Assembly: GCA_019925105.1 (NCBI GenBank)
Contig: JAHGAU010000014.1
Span: forward strand, 1,178,001-1,242,000
From: Niebla homalea
Taxonomy: Eukaryota > Ascomycota > Lecanoromycetes > Lecanorales > Ramalinaceae
DNA: 64,000 nucleotides
Direction: 5' to 3'
In this document: positions 26,831 to 38,600 of the stretch, one piece after another
How the letters are laid out: every line of letters begins with the position of its first letter
How positions within the stretch are numbered: the stretch's first letter is position 1
Position numbers and translations under genes: made by a program
The notes under the pieces: generated by a model
What the model was told of the DNA's origin: nothing
What the model saw: the letters and a program-made list of their open reading frames with translations, nothing else
The model's database searches: none

Positions 26831-28470
26831 TTAATAAGATAATTAATCGTAATATATTATTTAAATAATAGTTTTATTTAAGTAATATCTATAACGTTTA
26901 TATAATTACCTAAGATCGTAAAATAATTATAACTTTAACCTCCGATATCCTAATAAATAATTATAATTACGAGGATATTAGAAAGGGTAGCTCAACGTAA
27001 TAGTACCTACTTTATTAAGCGTAATATATACTTTATACTTTTAATAATAATAATATTTAAGATAAAAAAACGACGCCGTCGTTACTTAAAGTACTTACCG
27101 TAAGAATTACTAAATTACCCCTAAATATTTTCAGGGAATCCTTTATAAAGTTAGCTTTATATAAGCTTCTTAAGCTTAATAATAATAACTTCCGTAAGTA
27201 AAGTTAAGCTATAAAACGGTTTTTAAGAAGTCGTTTATTATAAGGTATCGTAGATAATTTAACCTTATACTTTTAAGTCCTATTTTAAACTAAGATTTAA
27301 ATTATATACGACGACTTTATTACCGGTATATTTATAAATAACGTAATAATAACGTAAAGATTATATATTTTAATAAATAAAAACGTTATACCGTTTTAGA
27401 TTTATTTAACCTAAAATAAGATCTATTTTATAAAAAATAAAGGAAGGTTAATCCCCTTATTAACGAAGATCCTTATTATAAAAGCTTAAAAGGATAACGA
27501 AGTGAATAAAATCGCCGTATTTATAAAAAGAATAAATAAGTAAGTAAATTAAATTAATAGGGCCGTTATACTAAACAATATTTACTTAAGCCTTACGATT
27601 ATAAATTTATTTCGAGAAATACGTAAGTTTAATCTCATTATATACCGGTTTAAGAACGATAAAGACGTCTTTAATAATAAAAGGATTATTTAAAGACTTA
27701 AGGTAATTAAGATTAATACGGTTAAAAAACAGACTATTAATACCGCAATAATAAGGGTAAATAAAAAGGATATTATTAAACCCCGCCGCTTAATAAAATG
27801 CTATAATTACCAGAAAATAAATTATATAATTAAGGACTATAATAAAGAAAGCGTAAAAATAAGCGGTAAAAATAATAAAGAAATTAATAAAGATAAAATT
27901 AAAAAAATAAAGAAATTTAAAAAATAAATAACTTAATCTAAGTTTAAATAAATTAAAAGGGCTATAATTAAAGATAATAAGGAATTTAAAAAATTAAGCT
28001 TTATCGCCGTTAATAAGAAGGAAAGTAATATTAAGGAGTTAACGTTTATATCTATTAACGATAATAACGACCTTATTATTTTTTTAATAAAAAACGGAAC
28101 GGCCTTAATAAGCCTTTAAAAAACTATTAAAGCGATAAGGATTTATATAATTTAGTTTTATATAAGCTTAATAATAATACCGTTACGGTACATCTAAGTA
28201 ATCCCGGTCTTTATAACGGCGACGATAAAATAAAAGATATTATTATAATAAACGGTATAAGTAATAAAGAAAACCACTTATTTAAGAATAATCTATATAA
28301 TTAAATTATAAAACGAATACGGAAAAAATGTAACTTTTTTTAAAATAATAAAAACCCAAACCCCATAAAATCCGTAAATACCGGTAACGATAACTACGCT
28401 TTAATAATAATAAAAGGTAACTCCCTTAATAAAATAAGTTAAAATATACCGTCTGAAAATAAAAAGACCT
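26831..28470 (+). pseudogene. Copia C gag with CCHC zinc knuckle (RIP pseudogene)
   Basis: The zinc knuckle is at 27799-27840. It reads C-Y-N-Y-Q-K-I-N-Y-I-I-K-D-Y, which is C-x2-C-x4-H-x4-C with one Cys intact and the other Cys, the His and the last Cys all turned into Tyr, the expected outcome of TGC/TGT to TAC/TAT and CAC/CAT to TAC/TAT. It is preceded by a basic PRR segment. The upstream gag body (27.0-27.7 kb) is consistent in frame but highly mutated. Role: RNA packaging and particle assembly. Confidence 0.8.
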
Positions 28471-30480
28471 TTTAGATAATAAACTCCGGCGTTACGAGAT
28501 ATATATATACTCGGAGAAGTATATTTCAGAGTTTTAAAGAAAAGATTATAAGGGTAACGGTAAAGGGTAAAGGCTCCTTAAACTTACTTAAACGTAATAA
28601 CGTAATAGTTAAAATAAACGGTTAAAACTGTATTATTTAAAACGTATTATGGGTTCCTTATTTAAGATTTAATTTTTTATTTATTTTAGCCTTAAAGGAT
28701 AAAGGTATAAGTATTATTTTCAGCGGACGTAAAGTAAGGATTACGTAAAAAGATTAACTTATTACGGTAAAGTACCGGTATAAAAAGTTCTATTTATTTA
28801 TATATATCCGGAAAAACGTTACGTTAATAACTAATAAAGAAAACTTGGATCCCGTACCTTATAAATTATAAAGTAAGAAAAGTAAGAAAAACGGTAAAGT
28901 TAAACGTGACGGTAATAAGACCACCTAGGGACGTAAAAAGGGTAACGACGAGCTCTTTATAACTCTTTATAACCGTTTGGGTTATCCAGGTATAATTAAA
29001 CTATATATTATATATAAAATAATATAAAGGATACCGAAGATATCGGCCTTAAAGGATTTTTTTTATAATATATATAAGAATAATAAACTTATAAAAAGTA
29101 TATATAAATACCGTTATATAAAAGAGATAAAGTTTAAGTCTCGTCTCTTCTATAACGTTTAAAACCCTTATAATATTAAGGTACCAATCCCCGGAATAAT
29201 ACTTTTTAAGTATTATTTATCCGTTATTAATAAGGCTATAGAATAGTCAAATTTTACCTTATTAATAATAAAAGTTAAGGTAATTAATTAAATTTTATTT
29301 ATTATTAACGTATTTAATTATAAGGAAAATAATATTATTATTAAATATATCCGTATTAATAATATAAAGGAATTTTAAGCCCTTAAAGCGGCCGTTAAAG
29401 AACGTAATATTATTATAAAATATATTATATATTATATACCCGAATAAAATAGCGTAACCAAACGGTTTAACCAAATAATCATAATAATAATCCGGTATAT
29501 AATATATTATATTAAGCTACTAAATGGCTTTTAAGCCTTTACGGTTATATATATTAATTAATTAAAATAAAAACTTCTATTTATAAAGGAAGTAAACCCT
29601 TTTAAGAAATAAATAAAGATAAAACTTCTTATTAAAAATAAAAGGACGTTTAAGATACTATATAAAATAAATATATTTAAAGAAATAAAACGATTAAAAT
29701 TAGATAAAATTATTACCGATAATATTTATTTAAGAATTATATTAAGCTTATAATTATATATTTATATATCTTATAAAAGGAATATAGAGGTTATTATAAA
29801 TTTAAAGGTCTTTAATGAGAAAACGGTAACGTATTTATTATTATAACTTATTATTAAAGATATATTATTAATCTTAAAGCCGATAACCCTTACCAATAAT
29901 AATACGGCTTATTATAAGGGTAAGTATATATTAAATAAGTTTAAAGGACCTGGTGAAAACGAGCCTATATTAATTTATATTTACTTAATTCCTTAAAATA
30001 AAGGAGAAAATCATAATATAAATCCCGTAAATCTTAATTTCTTTTAAGTTAACGATAAGGTTTTTTATTAAATAAAGTAAAATAAAAGGGAGATATTATT
30101 AAAAATTTATAAAATAATAAACGGAACGTTTACTTAAAGGGAGAATTTAGGAAAGCTTATTAAAGATTTTAAAAACATTAAAAATCCCATAAATCGTAAA
30201 AATCATAATAATAACGGGGCTTTTAACTTATTTTTATTAAAGGGAGTTAACGTTTTTATTTTATTTAAAAATACTTATAATTTTATCCTGGCTTATTAAT
30301 AAACAAATAAGACTTTATTGGTACCAGGATATACTCCGGAAGATAAAATAAATATAAATAACGACGTTAACAATAAGCCTAAGATTAACCGCTTTTATTA
30401 AGGTTATTATTATTATGATATTTATATATTTAATCCTAATTTTAATAATACCGTTTTTATTATTATAACTTATATTAATC
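28471..30480 (+). pseudogene. Copia C protease, GAG-pre-integrase and integrase (RIP pseudogene)
   Basis: The protease active site DSG(V)TRYIY is at about 28481-28510 (family D-S-G-A-T-x-H). At about 28955-28995 'ELFITLYNRLGYPG' corresponds to the LWHRRLGHPG zinc-binding start of Copia integrase, with both His turned to Tyr. The integrase core continues through about 29.6 kb ('YLRIILSL.LYIYI' near 29730, corresponding to the zone before the GxxPY region). The single frame runs on into RT, so this was a polyprotein. Stop codons are frequent. Confidence 0.8.
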
Positions 30481-32040
30481 TATTTACTTATTAATAAGCT
30501 ATAAATTCCCCGGACCGATTTAAATAGATTAAGGCTATTAATAAAGAGATTATGAGCTTATTATCGAACAATACCTGGGAGTTCATAAATAAACTGAAGG
30601 ACCGTAAACTTATTAGCTCTAAGTGGGTATTTAAGAAAAAAGTCCTTACTTTAGGTTTTATTAATAAATATAAGGTAAGGCTTATTATAAAAGATTTTAC
30701 TTAAAAGTAAAATATTAACTATAAAGAAACCTTCTTATTTACTTTAAGGTATAAGTCACTCCGCTTACTTTTAATACTTACGGCTATTTATAGACTTTAA
30801 CTATGGCTTTTAAACGTTATTATTATATACTTAAATAATAATTTGGATAAAAAGATTTATATAAGTATCCTTAAGGATATTCCGATAACTTAGTAAAATA
30901 CCGGTAAATATCTCCGCTTACTTAAAGGTTTTTATAAGCTTAAATAATAAAAGGATTTAAGTTAAGAAATTTCAATTACGGCTTTATAAATTTAATTTTA
31001 TTCTTATTTAAGTTGATTTATACGTTTTTATTAAGAAGTTTAATTAAGAAACGTATTTAATAACCCTTTATATTAATAATATCGTTATTATTATTAAAAG
31101 CTTAAAATCTATAAATAAGTAAAGGATTATTTAACTTCGGTATTTAAGCTTATTAAAGGAAATCTATTAAAAATAATCCTTAAGATATAAGTCTTTTAAA
31201 ACGACGATATTATAGCTATAAATTAAATAAGCTATATTATAAGTATCCTTAAAAAATACCGTATAACGAGTTATAATAGTATTAATACCCCAATAAACGG
31301 ATATAAGGGTATATAAATAACCCAACTTAATAAATAATAAATAAATTAATATACTTATTAATAACTTCTTAATAAGCTTATATTCCTTTAAGTTATTACC
31401 CGTTTAAATTTAACTTTTTAATCTTAAAATTAAATTAATTTTATAATAACCCCGTTATTTAATATTGGAACTATTTAATATAAATGTTTAAATACTTAAA
31501 GAGTATATTAGATTTAAGCTTATACTTCCGACATAACGGCGGATTACCTAAATACTTCGTAAATACCGTATTTATTTATAATAATAATAATAAAAAATTA
31601 TTATATAGCTTTATAATATTAAATACCGGTATAATATACGTATAATATATTCAGAAATAACGTACCGTCGTTATTTTTACCGTAAAAATTAAATATATAG
31701 CTTTTTCCGAAGGATATAAAGCGAGTATTTAATTTATAAAATAAATTAATAAGACCGGATTCTCTAAAGATTACGGGTTTATCGTTCTATTTAATAATAA
31801 TAACGGTAATATCTCCCTTATTAAGAACCCGGAGAATTACTTACGGATTAAGTATATTAACGTTTAATATTACTTTATTTAAGAAAAGGTATAAAAAGGC
31901 CTTATCTTAATAAAGTATATTAATATTAAGGATTAACTCGTAAATATTATAATAAAGCCTTTATTAAAATAACCCTTTAAAATAAATCAATTAAAGCTTA
32001 GATTATATTTAATAGGTTAATAGCGGTATTACCGTTATGG
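30481..32040 (+). pseudogene. Copia C reverse transcriptase and RNase H (RIP pseudogene)
   Basis: At 30525-30640 the translation follows the start of Copia RT: 'AINKEIMSLLSNNTWEF.NK', then 'RKLISSKWVFKKK'. 'LLNVIIIYLNNNLDKKIYISI' (about 30805-30875) matches QLDVxTAFLNGxLxExIYMxxP, and the YVDD box reads YINN near 31070-31085. RNase H at 31650-32030 shows 'VKIKYIAFSEGYKASI.FIK', 'NNNNGNISLIKNPE', 'LRIKYINV.YYFI' and 'DQLVNIIIKPLLK' (family EAEY, DNxGA, KHIDI, ADxMTKPL). It ends shortly before the polypurine tract. Confidence 0.92.
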
Positions 32041-32055
32041 ATTTATTAAAGCTTT

Positions 32056-32065
32056 AAAGAGGGAG
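32056..32065 (+). promoter_or_regulatory. Copia C polypurine tract
   Basis: aaagagggag directly before the 3' LTR; the usual plus-strand primer site. Confidence 0.8.
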
Positions 32066-32342
32066 TAATATACGGGGGTATTCCGCGGTTATCTTAATAA
32101 CCCCTGCATTAGAAACCCTATTGTATAAAGGCTTACCAGACGGCCTTTTATTAACGGTATTATAGGTGTACCGGTATATAAAATACGGTGAGTATACGGT
32201 TATTAAACGGTCCTTAAGATGGACATAAATACGGTCGTTATCACAGTATAATTAAACAAGCATAATGGTAGACTCAATATAAGTGATTCGGCTTACTCAC
32301 CCTTCCCCCTGCACACTGCACCCATTTACGCATATTGCATCA
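32066..32342 (+). repeat. Copia C 3' LTR (277 bp)
   Basis: The first half is RIP-mutated (taatatacgg for tgatgcacgg), while from about 32230 to the end it is pristine (cacactgcacccatt, ending gcatca). Confidence 0.95.
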
Positions 32343-32347
32343 CGGCG
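32343..32347. repeat. Copia C target-site duplication, right copy (cggcg)
   Basis: Identical to 26535-26539. Confidence 0.9.
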
Positions 32348-32638
32348 CATGGGTGCCGGCGCATAGCTGGCCCATGAGGCTGGGAAATGAGCATCTGTGC
32401 TTTTTGATCAGCAAACACGTATACCCCGGCAGTGGTAAGGTCAGGGCATCTTATCCTTGTAGAATTTCAGATTATTAAGTTATTGGCTGGCTCTGCAGCT
32501 TAAAGATCGTAATTTGGTAATATTCTTAAGCAGAATACTTTTATCTTTTAAGTATATTTTATACGGTAAGATCTCCATATTATAACCACGAAATTGAACA
32601 AGGAAAAAGTATCCCTATAGGGTATCGCCATCGCGAGG
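32348..32638 (-). other. Un-mutated 5' leader of Copia E, right of Copia C
   Basis: The stretch between the insertion point of C and E's primer-binding site. Base composition is near normal with many CpA and TpG. It continues 26465-26539. No clear long ORF: it is probably the untranslated leader and the very start of gag. Confidence 0.65.
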
Positions 32639-32652
32639 CCGGGCTTATAACC
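32639..32652 (-). promoter_or_regulatory. Copia E primer-binding site
   Basis: ccgggcttataacc on plus, identical to the Copia A site and directly beside the LTR. Confidence 0.65.
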
Positions 32653-32804
32653 TCTTGAAATATAAGGTATAAGTTACTTAATTATTCTTTATGTATAGAA
32701 GTGCGACTAAGTACTCCTGAATCCCGGCTACCCCAATTGGGTCTAGCTTCGGATCATATCTAATCTACCCGAGTGCCGGGTAACTAATGTGAGTACTTTT
32801 AACA
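32653..32804 (-). repeat. Copia E 5' LTR (152 bp)
   Basis: As read on plus it begins tcttgaaat (TGTTGAAAT in Copia A) and ends acttttaaca. The outer end falls inside the RNase H frame of Gypsy H. The open frame at 32743-32961 minus fuses about 50 residues of H with LTR sequence and is an artefact of the junction. The next five plus bases, taatc (32805-32809), should be the target duplication, whose other copy would lie left of the window. Confidence 0.8.
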
Positions 32805-34110
32805 TAATCTTTATCCGTACCCTTTTTTCTGGGTTAAAGTGGCGGAATAATAACGCATTATTAAATATATTACGTAGCCGGCTAAATACCGCTGTTACGG
32901 TGTTATTCCACTTTAATAACCCAGCCTTTTTTCCCTTTTTACTACCCTTAAATAAACTCATTAAAGGTTTAATTATCCTTAAGTATTCGTAAATAAAACG
33001 CTTATAGAAATTGGAAAACCTTAAAAAGACCTGGATATCCCGGTAAGTTTTTAAGGTAAATTAGTCCTTAATTACCTTAATATACTTTTAATTTATTTAT
33101 ATCCTTTTTATAGAAACTATAATCCTAAGAACTTAACTTAAGTAATATTAAATTAATATTTCTTTAGGTTAATATAAAGTTAAAATTAATATAATCGATT
33201 AAGGACTTATTTAATATAACGTTAATGATCCGCTGGCTTTTTATTAAAAATAAAGATATCGTTAAAATAAACTATATAAGTTACGTCAATAAAACCGGTA
33301 GAAACTTAATTAATATAAGCTTAAAAAGTTATTAAAATATTAATTAACCCGAATAATATAATTAAATACTTAAAATAATTATAACGTATACGGAACGCTA
33401 TTTTTTATTTATCGCTTTATTTAATTTAAAACCGATAATAAGTATCCTTAAGGTCCAACTTAATAAACCGTAAAAAGTTATTTAATTAATTAAGAATCTT
33501 AGTAATCAAAGGTAATAAATATTGATTTTTAACCGTAACTGTATTTAAACCCCGGTAATCCATATAGAGACGAAGGCCGCCATCCTTTTTTAAAATAAAA
33601 AAAATAAGGGCACTTATAAGGGACGTTAAATAATAAATTTAACCCCGGGTTAAAATATTATTAAAATACCGCCGAAGCTCTGTTAACTTAATCTTAAACT
33701 GGTTATATAAGGGTTTATAAGGTGGCTTTTTTCCGTTTAAGTCGATTATATAATTACCTTTTTTTAACTTAAGTAAAATATTAATTATTTTATTAAAAAA
33801 GATATTTACGTAATTATTTAATTCTTACGGAATAATTAAACCAGTGGATTCTTATATTACGGTTATACTTATAGAACCTTAAATAGGGCCTTATAATACC
33901 TTTTTTAAGGACGCCGTTATTACATTAATATATACGATTATAAAGATATTATTAGTTTTTATTAAAGTTTAATTAAACTCTTAAACGTTATTAATTTATA
34001 AGTTATTAAACTTAATTTTAAAACGTTATTAATTAACCGTTGGATTAAATATAATCTTAAAAGACTTTAATATAGGGAGACTTAGAATTACGTTTAATCC
34101 GTTTTATATT
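32805..34110 (-). pseudogene. Ty3/Gypsy element H: protease end, reverse transcriptase and RNase H start (RIP pseudogene)
   Basis: A minus-strand Gypsy RT in clear order: 'NYIIDLNGKKPPYKPLY' near 33720-33770 (family D-H-x-I-D-L, P-P-x-x-P-x-Y), then '[17 protein letters not shown]' at 33547-33592. Next comes the active site 'VYFNDIFIFNK' at 33247-33275 (YLDDILIFSK). RNase H starts at 32805-32961 with 'SLFKGSKKGKKAGLLKWN' and 'LFRHFNPEKRVRIKI' (family LLKG...F.W, LxHFDPxxxxxxETDAS). The sequence then stops where Copia E begins. Integrase and the 3' LTR must lie beyond the nest, left of the window. 33800-34110 shows the linker and probable protease remains. Confidence 0.9.
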
Positions 34111-34120
34111 ATAAATTATC
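34111..34120. repeat. Direct repeat flanking short insert, left copy (ataaattatc)
   Basis: Identical to 34314-34323; probable target-site duplication of the 193-bp insert. Confidence 0.6.
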
Positions 34121-34313
34121 TGTAGGCGCTCTCGCAGCTGCTTTTGATCCCATTGGCTTAGGCCAAATAGGGTCTAGTACCCCTGGCTGCTTTAACTATA
34201 TATATAAAGGCTTATTATTCTTTTTACGCTGCTTTCAGTCTCGCCTTTATCCTTTCCATTTTAAATAATATTCCTTATTAGCCCCTTACTTCTATTATAG
34301 GCTTTAACCAATA
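34121..34313. mobile_element. Un-mutated 193-bp insert (short non-autonomous element or solo LTR candidate)
   Basis: Begins tgtaggcgctctcgcag and ends ctttaaccaata, flanked by the 10-bp direct repeat ataaattatc. The first 140 bp are GC-normal with many CpA/TpG, in contrast to the mutated Gypsy H on both sides. It contains an inverted repeat ttggcttaggccaa (34162-34175) and a TATA-like run (ctatatatataaagg, about 34196-34210). Its size is near the minimum length that RIP recognises, which would explain its survival. A weak Pol III-type A/B box reading is possible but not convincing; a TG...TA solo LTR is the alternative. Confidence 0.5.
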
Positions 34314-34599
34314 ATAAATTATCGGTACTGCCCCTTAAACGGAGATGATATTTTATTTAATAAAACCTGGGACATCGGATATATAAATAAAAACGGGGAA
34401 TAAGTATAAAGAGGAAGAACCTTATAATATTATCCTCCTATATTTTTTAGCCATCTTTTTATACTTAATAATATAAGATATTAATATAGATTAATATTTA
34501 AAGTTCCGATAATAATATTCCTATTTCCTTAAATAATCTTAAATCGTATTTTAATAGATTATTTAAACCGTTTTAAGTACGAAAAGCTAAGAATTTAAT
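34314..34599 (-). other. Probable Gypsy H upstream region (no clear feature)
   Basis: Right copy of the direct repeat (34314-34323), then AT-rich sequence. By position it should be gag/protease of H on minus, but no zinc knuckle or protease motif was found. 34324-34400 is less mutated (acctgggacatcgg). Confidence 0.3.
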
Positions 34600-34930
34600 T
34601 CTCTTTTTAAAGTTAAAAAGTAAAATAAAAAACCCGATTTTTCTTTTTAATAAAGAATTTATTAATTAATTATTAATAAGAAGTTAATTATACTTTATTA
34701 ATAGCTTATTAAGGGTAAGAAATAAAATAAGAAACTTAATTCTCCTTTTTAATAAAGAATTTATTAATTAATTATTAATAAGTTAATTATTTTTTATTAA
34801 TAGCTTATTACGGGCAGGAAGAGAAATAAAAAATCTAATTCTCTTTTTTAATATAAGGTTTAACGATTAATTATTAATAAGTTAATTGTCCTTTATTAAT
34901 AGCTTATTAAAGGCAGAAAAAGAATTAGAA
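34600..34930. repeat. Tandem repeat, about 3 units of 100-105 bp
   Basis: Units start near 34641, 34740 and 34840, each with 'ttctc/tttttaataaag', 'aattaattattaataag', 'ttaat..tttattaatagcttatta' and a purine-rich end. Units differ mostly by transitions, with a few small indels. No coding content. Confidence 0.85.
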
Positions 34931-35406
34931 AATTATATTTAATTATTAATTAAAACCTTATTATCCTTTATATCCTATTTTAATTAACGTAAAACCGGTA
35001 ATATAAAAGTTATAATTAATATTACTTTATACTTTAATAAAGGGCAAAAAAACAGGCGTGAATTCCTATAATATAAGGAATTAATAAGGAAAATGCCATA
35101 TTAAATCCTTCGATTTATAATAGTTTCCTTTATTATTATCGTAATTACCCAGTTTAGTTAAGAATTCTTACGATAAGCGTATCCGTAAAAGTTATAAAGT
35201 TATTTTTACGATACCGAGGTAAGCCTTGCCCCTAACCTGAGACCTTTATATTTAAAGGTACTTTATACCAGTTCTTAAACGTTAAGCCGGTAATAAATAA
35301 TATATATAAATTAAGTTTACGTATAATAATTTTAGCAGACGATTTTTTAAGGCTTAAACCGTTTATTATTATAAAAAGATTATATTAAAAAAAGCGTAAA
35401 AAAAGA
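34931..35406. other. AT-rich stretch with a less mutated patch
   Basis: No gene. At about 35210-35260 'accgaggtaagccttgcccctaacctgagacc' (given in part) is GC-richer and vaguely resembles the reverse complement of the Gypsy G LTR (cgaggtaagca...taacc), so a decayed Gypsy H 5' LTR could lie here; this is weak. Confidence 0.3.
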
Positions 35407-35690
35407 GGAATAATAAATATAAAATAAAGCCGGAGGACTTATAAAAGAAGGCCGATTAAAACATAAGGAAAAAAAAATAATAAATATAAAATAAAGCCGG
35501 AGGACTTATAAGTAATAACCGATTAAACCGTAAGAGAAGGGGAATAATAATATAAAATAAAATAGCCGGAAAATACATAAGGAAGGAAAAGCGGAATAAA
35601 ACGTAAGAAATAAGGGGTTTTAAGTATAAAATAAAGCCGAAAAATATATAAAAAAAAGCTAAATAAAGCGTATTAAATAGTATAAACGTA
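35407..35690. repeat. Minisatellite, about 4 units of 67-75 bp
   Basis: Units near 35411, 35478, 35545 and 35620, each containing 'taataaatataaaataaagccgg' in varied form, then 'aggacttata' and 'gcggattaaaacgtaagg'-like blocks. Purine-biased on plus. The two left units are nearly identical and the right ones more diverged. Confidence 0.85.
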
Positions 35691-38600
35691 AGACGGAACG
35701 GGGTTAATTAAATATAAAGTAATATTAATAATAAAATATAATATTAAATTTTAAATAAAATTATTAAAATATAATTAATAAAATTCTTCTTTTTATTAAT
35801 AATTATGTTATATTTTAATAATAACGTTTAAAAGATTAAGATCTTTAATTAATAACGATTAATAATAATATAGAAAGAACCTATAAGGTTAATAAACTTA
35901 TAAATATATATTTTAATATTAATTTAATATAGAACGCTATATATTATTTTAATAATAAGAAAGTAAAAATTAAGGCCAATTTAAACGGTATATATAACTT
36001 TAATAATATAATAAAATAACTAAATATTCTTAATTACTTAATATAAGCTTTTATTCCGTAAATCTTAAGGAATTAATAAATTAATATTTATTAAATTAAA
36101 GCTTTAAATAGCCTTAATATTATATATATAATAAAGATAAAAAAAAAAGGGTAATACTTATATATTTATTATATTTTTCTTTGAAGTATATAAAGTAATT
36201 ATTAAGTATCCTCGGAAAATTAAATATTATAGTTTATTATATATAAAGGATATCCGTAAGAGGATTTATATTAATAATATACCGATATTAAAAAGCTTTT
36301 TACGATCCGATTTTTTAAAGTTTAAGATAAGTTACCTTATTACTTTATATTTACTTTAAATATCCTTCGATATTTTTAGTTTTTAACTCTTTTTTCGTTT
36401 TACGTCTTTATTATAAAAAAAGTAAACGTAACCGTTTATAAGACTTATTTTGGCGGGGAATTTAATATAATGAATATTATTAAAACGCCGATTATTACCG
36501 TTATTACCTTAATCATAATAAATTACGTAAAACTCTTTAATTTAATAATTAAAGATATTACTTAATATAAAGTAAGAATTTTAAAATTTAAAAATTAAAC
36601 CTTTTTAATACTTTAAGAAAGTATAATTACCGCGGTATTTTAATAATAAATAATAAAAAAAAATATTATAATAGATTTCATTAAAATCGATTCTGCTTTT
36701 CCTATAAAAAAAACCTTAAAGTTAAAACTTTAAAAAATAAATTGCTTTTTAATAATCACGATAATCCGCGCCTGGCTTTTAATGAAAGTATTTTAAGTAT
36801 ATATTAATATAAATATTCTTATTTATAATATAGATTATTTCTTTTAATTAAAACGGTATTAATAAATTAATAATTATAATTATTAATAATTTCTTAATAA
36901 TATAAATAATAAGTTAAGCATATAATACGCAGTATAATAATTCGCTAAGTTAATTTAAAAGTATATTAATAAACTAAGAATAAGAATAATTCTTAATTTT
37001 TTCTTAATAATAATAAACCCCCTTTACGTATTCTTATATTTAACCATTTTTCAAAACGAGATAACATGGTATTTCTCCGTTATATTATAAATTATTTATA
37101 AAATAATAAATTATAAATATAATACGTAATTCTAAGTATATATAATAAAAAATAAGATAATAAGATTAAAATCGGTATATATATTTATTAATAAAAGTAA
37201 TATTAATTGAATATTATAAATAGAAACCTAAAAAACCGGTTTTTATTAGAAATATAAAAGTATTATACTTATTTTTAAAAGATTCTTAACCTTTAGGCTA
37301 TAGTATCCTATAAGCGTATTATTAAAAGAGCCTTATATTGGGTTAAAATTATCGGTATAAACGTTAATATATAAATATTAATAACGGGAAGTCTTTATTT
37401 AATTAATAAAGCGCTTTATTTATTAAAAGCGCCTATAAATATATTCTTAAATAATTATAATTAAAGACTTAATATCTTAATATAACGATAGTTTTAAAAT
37501 ATATCTATAAATATATCTAACGTCCTTATATATTAAACTTAAGATATTTAATATTTTAAAATAGATCTTTTAATATATTTAATAATCTTCAGATATTTAT
37601 AAGGCCGACCTTAGTGTTTTATAATATATAATTTCCTTAAGTTCCTTTAAAAAAATATAAACCTATTTTAAGTATAAAGTATTAAGGTATTTATTAATTA
37701 AAAATATTAATAATTAACGTTAAAGACTCTATAGATTTTAAATATTAATAAGTCTTAGAATATATAGTTATAAGGAATAAATAAATAATATTAATATGAA
37801 AGTTGCTTTTTAAGAATATTCAATATTTCGTAATTAAATAAGAATACGTTTTGTATACGTATTAAACCAATTAATATATAAACGTAACTTAATTAATCGG
37901 GTATATTATAGTTATTTATCTTATTAAAAATTTTAAGAAATTCTTAAAGAATATTTAAAGCTATTTTAAGTTTTATTTACTTAATATAAACCTCTATTAA
38001 TAATATAATTAAACGTCGGAACGCTTTTAAATATTTTTTATTATTAATTTTTAAAACGTTAAATTCCGGAAGTATTAAGCTCTTAATATTATTAAGTACC
38101 CTTAATTCATAATATATATCCGTTAAATAATATATTATATAAAAGCGACTTATATTATTAAAGATTATTTATAGATATTTCTTAAAATAGTATTATACGT
38201 ATTTAAATTTATTTTTATATCGTAAAATCTTATTAAAGATTATATTTTTTATTTAAATTACTTAAAATTTTAATAGAGAAATAACGGAACTTTTCGCCTT
38301 TTAACTTCTTAAAAGTAAAGTTACTTTAATAAAATATTTTTATAAAATTATATTTTTAATTTAAGAAAATAATAAATATTTATAAATATAATATAATTTA
38401 ATATTTATAAAGTCGATATTAATCTATTATAAAAACTCCTATATTATAACTTTAAAACGATTATAATTACCTTAAAATCATAATAAAATACTTTATTAAT
38501 ATATAATTGTTATCCGTAAATATTTTAATAAATTAATAAGATTAATTTTAATTAATATTAAGATTACTTTATTTATACGGGACGTAATACTTAGTTTATA

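Larger units (their letters stand above)
26540..32342 (+). mobile_element. Ty1/Copia element C, complete with two LTRs, inserted in Copia E
   Basis: A 5803-bp plus-strand element with 277-bp LTRs (26540-26816 and 32066-32342). The LTR ends, TGATGCA...TGCATCA, are inverted repeats. It has a PBS-like site at 26817-26830, a polypurine tract (aaagagggag, 32056-32065) and TSD cggcg. The coding order is gag with CCHC knuckle, protease, integrase, RT, RNase H in a single polyprotein frame. It lies opposite to E and is younger than E. The body is RIP-mutated while the outer LTR halves are not. Confidence 0.95.
20948..32804 (-). mobile_element. Ty1/Copia element E, split by Copia C
   Basis: A minus-strand Copia with its 5' LTR at 32653-32804, PBS at 32639-32652, a lightly mutated leader (32343-32638 continuing at 26465-26539), gag (about 26.4-24.6 kb), pol (24.6-21.17 kb) and a 3' non-coding region down to 20948. 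Copia C occupies 26540-32342 with TSD cggcg, so the parts were joined across it. Without C it is about 6.05 kb. No private 3' LTR is visible at its left end: D's 5' LTR is there. On the right it ends inside the RNase H region of Gypsy H. All frames are broken. Confidence 0.85.

Noticed and set aside
32743..32992. Two open frames around 32.8-33.0 kb on opposite strands
   Set aside because: The minus one is real Gypsy H RNase H residues fused to Copia E LTR sequence, and the plus one is its shadow; neither is an intact gene.
34150..34200. tRNA-derived SINE promoter (A and B boxes) in the short insert
   Set aside because: ttggcttaggcc and ggtctagtacc only loosely resemble A and B boxes and are too close together; kept only as a possibility.
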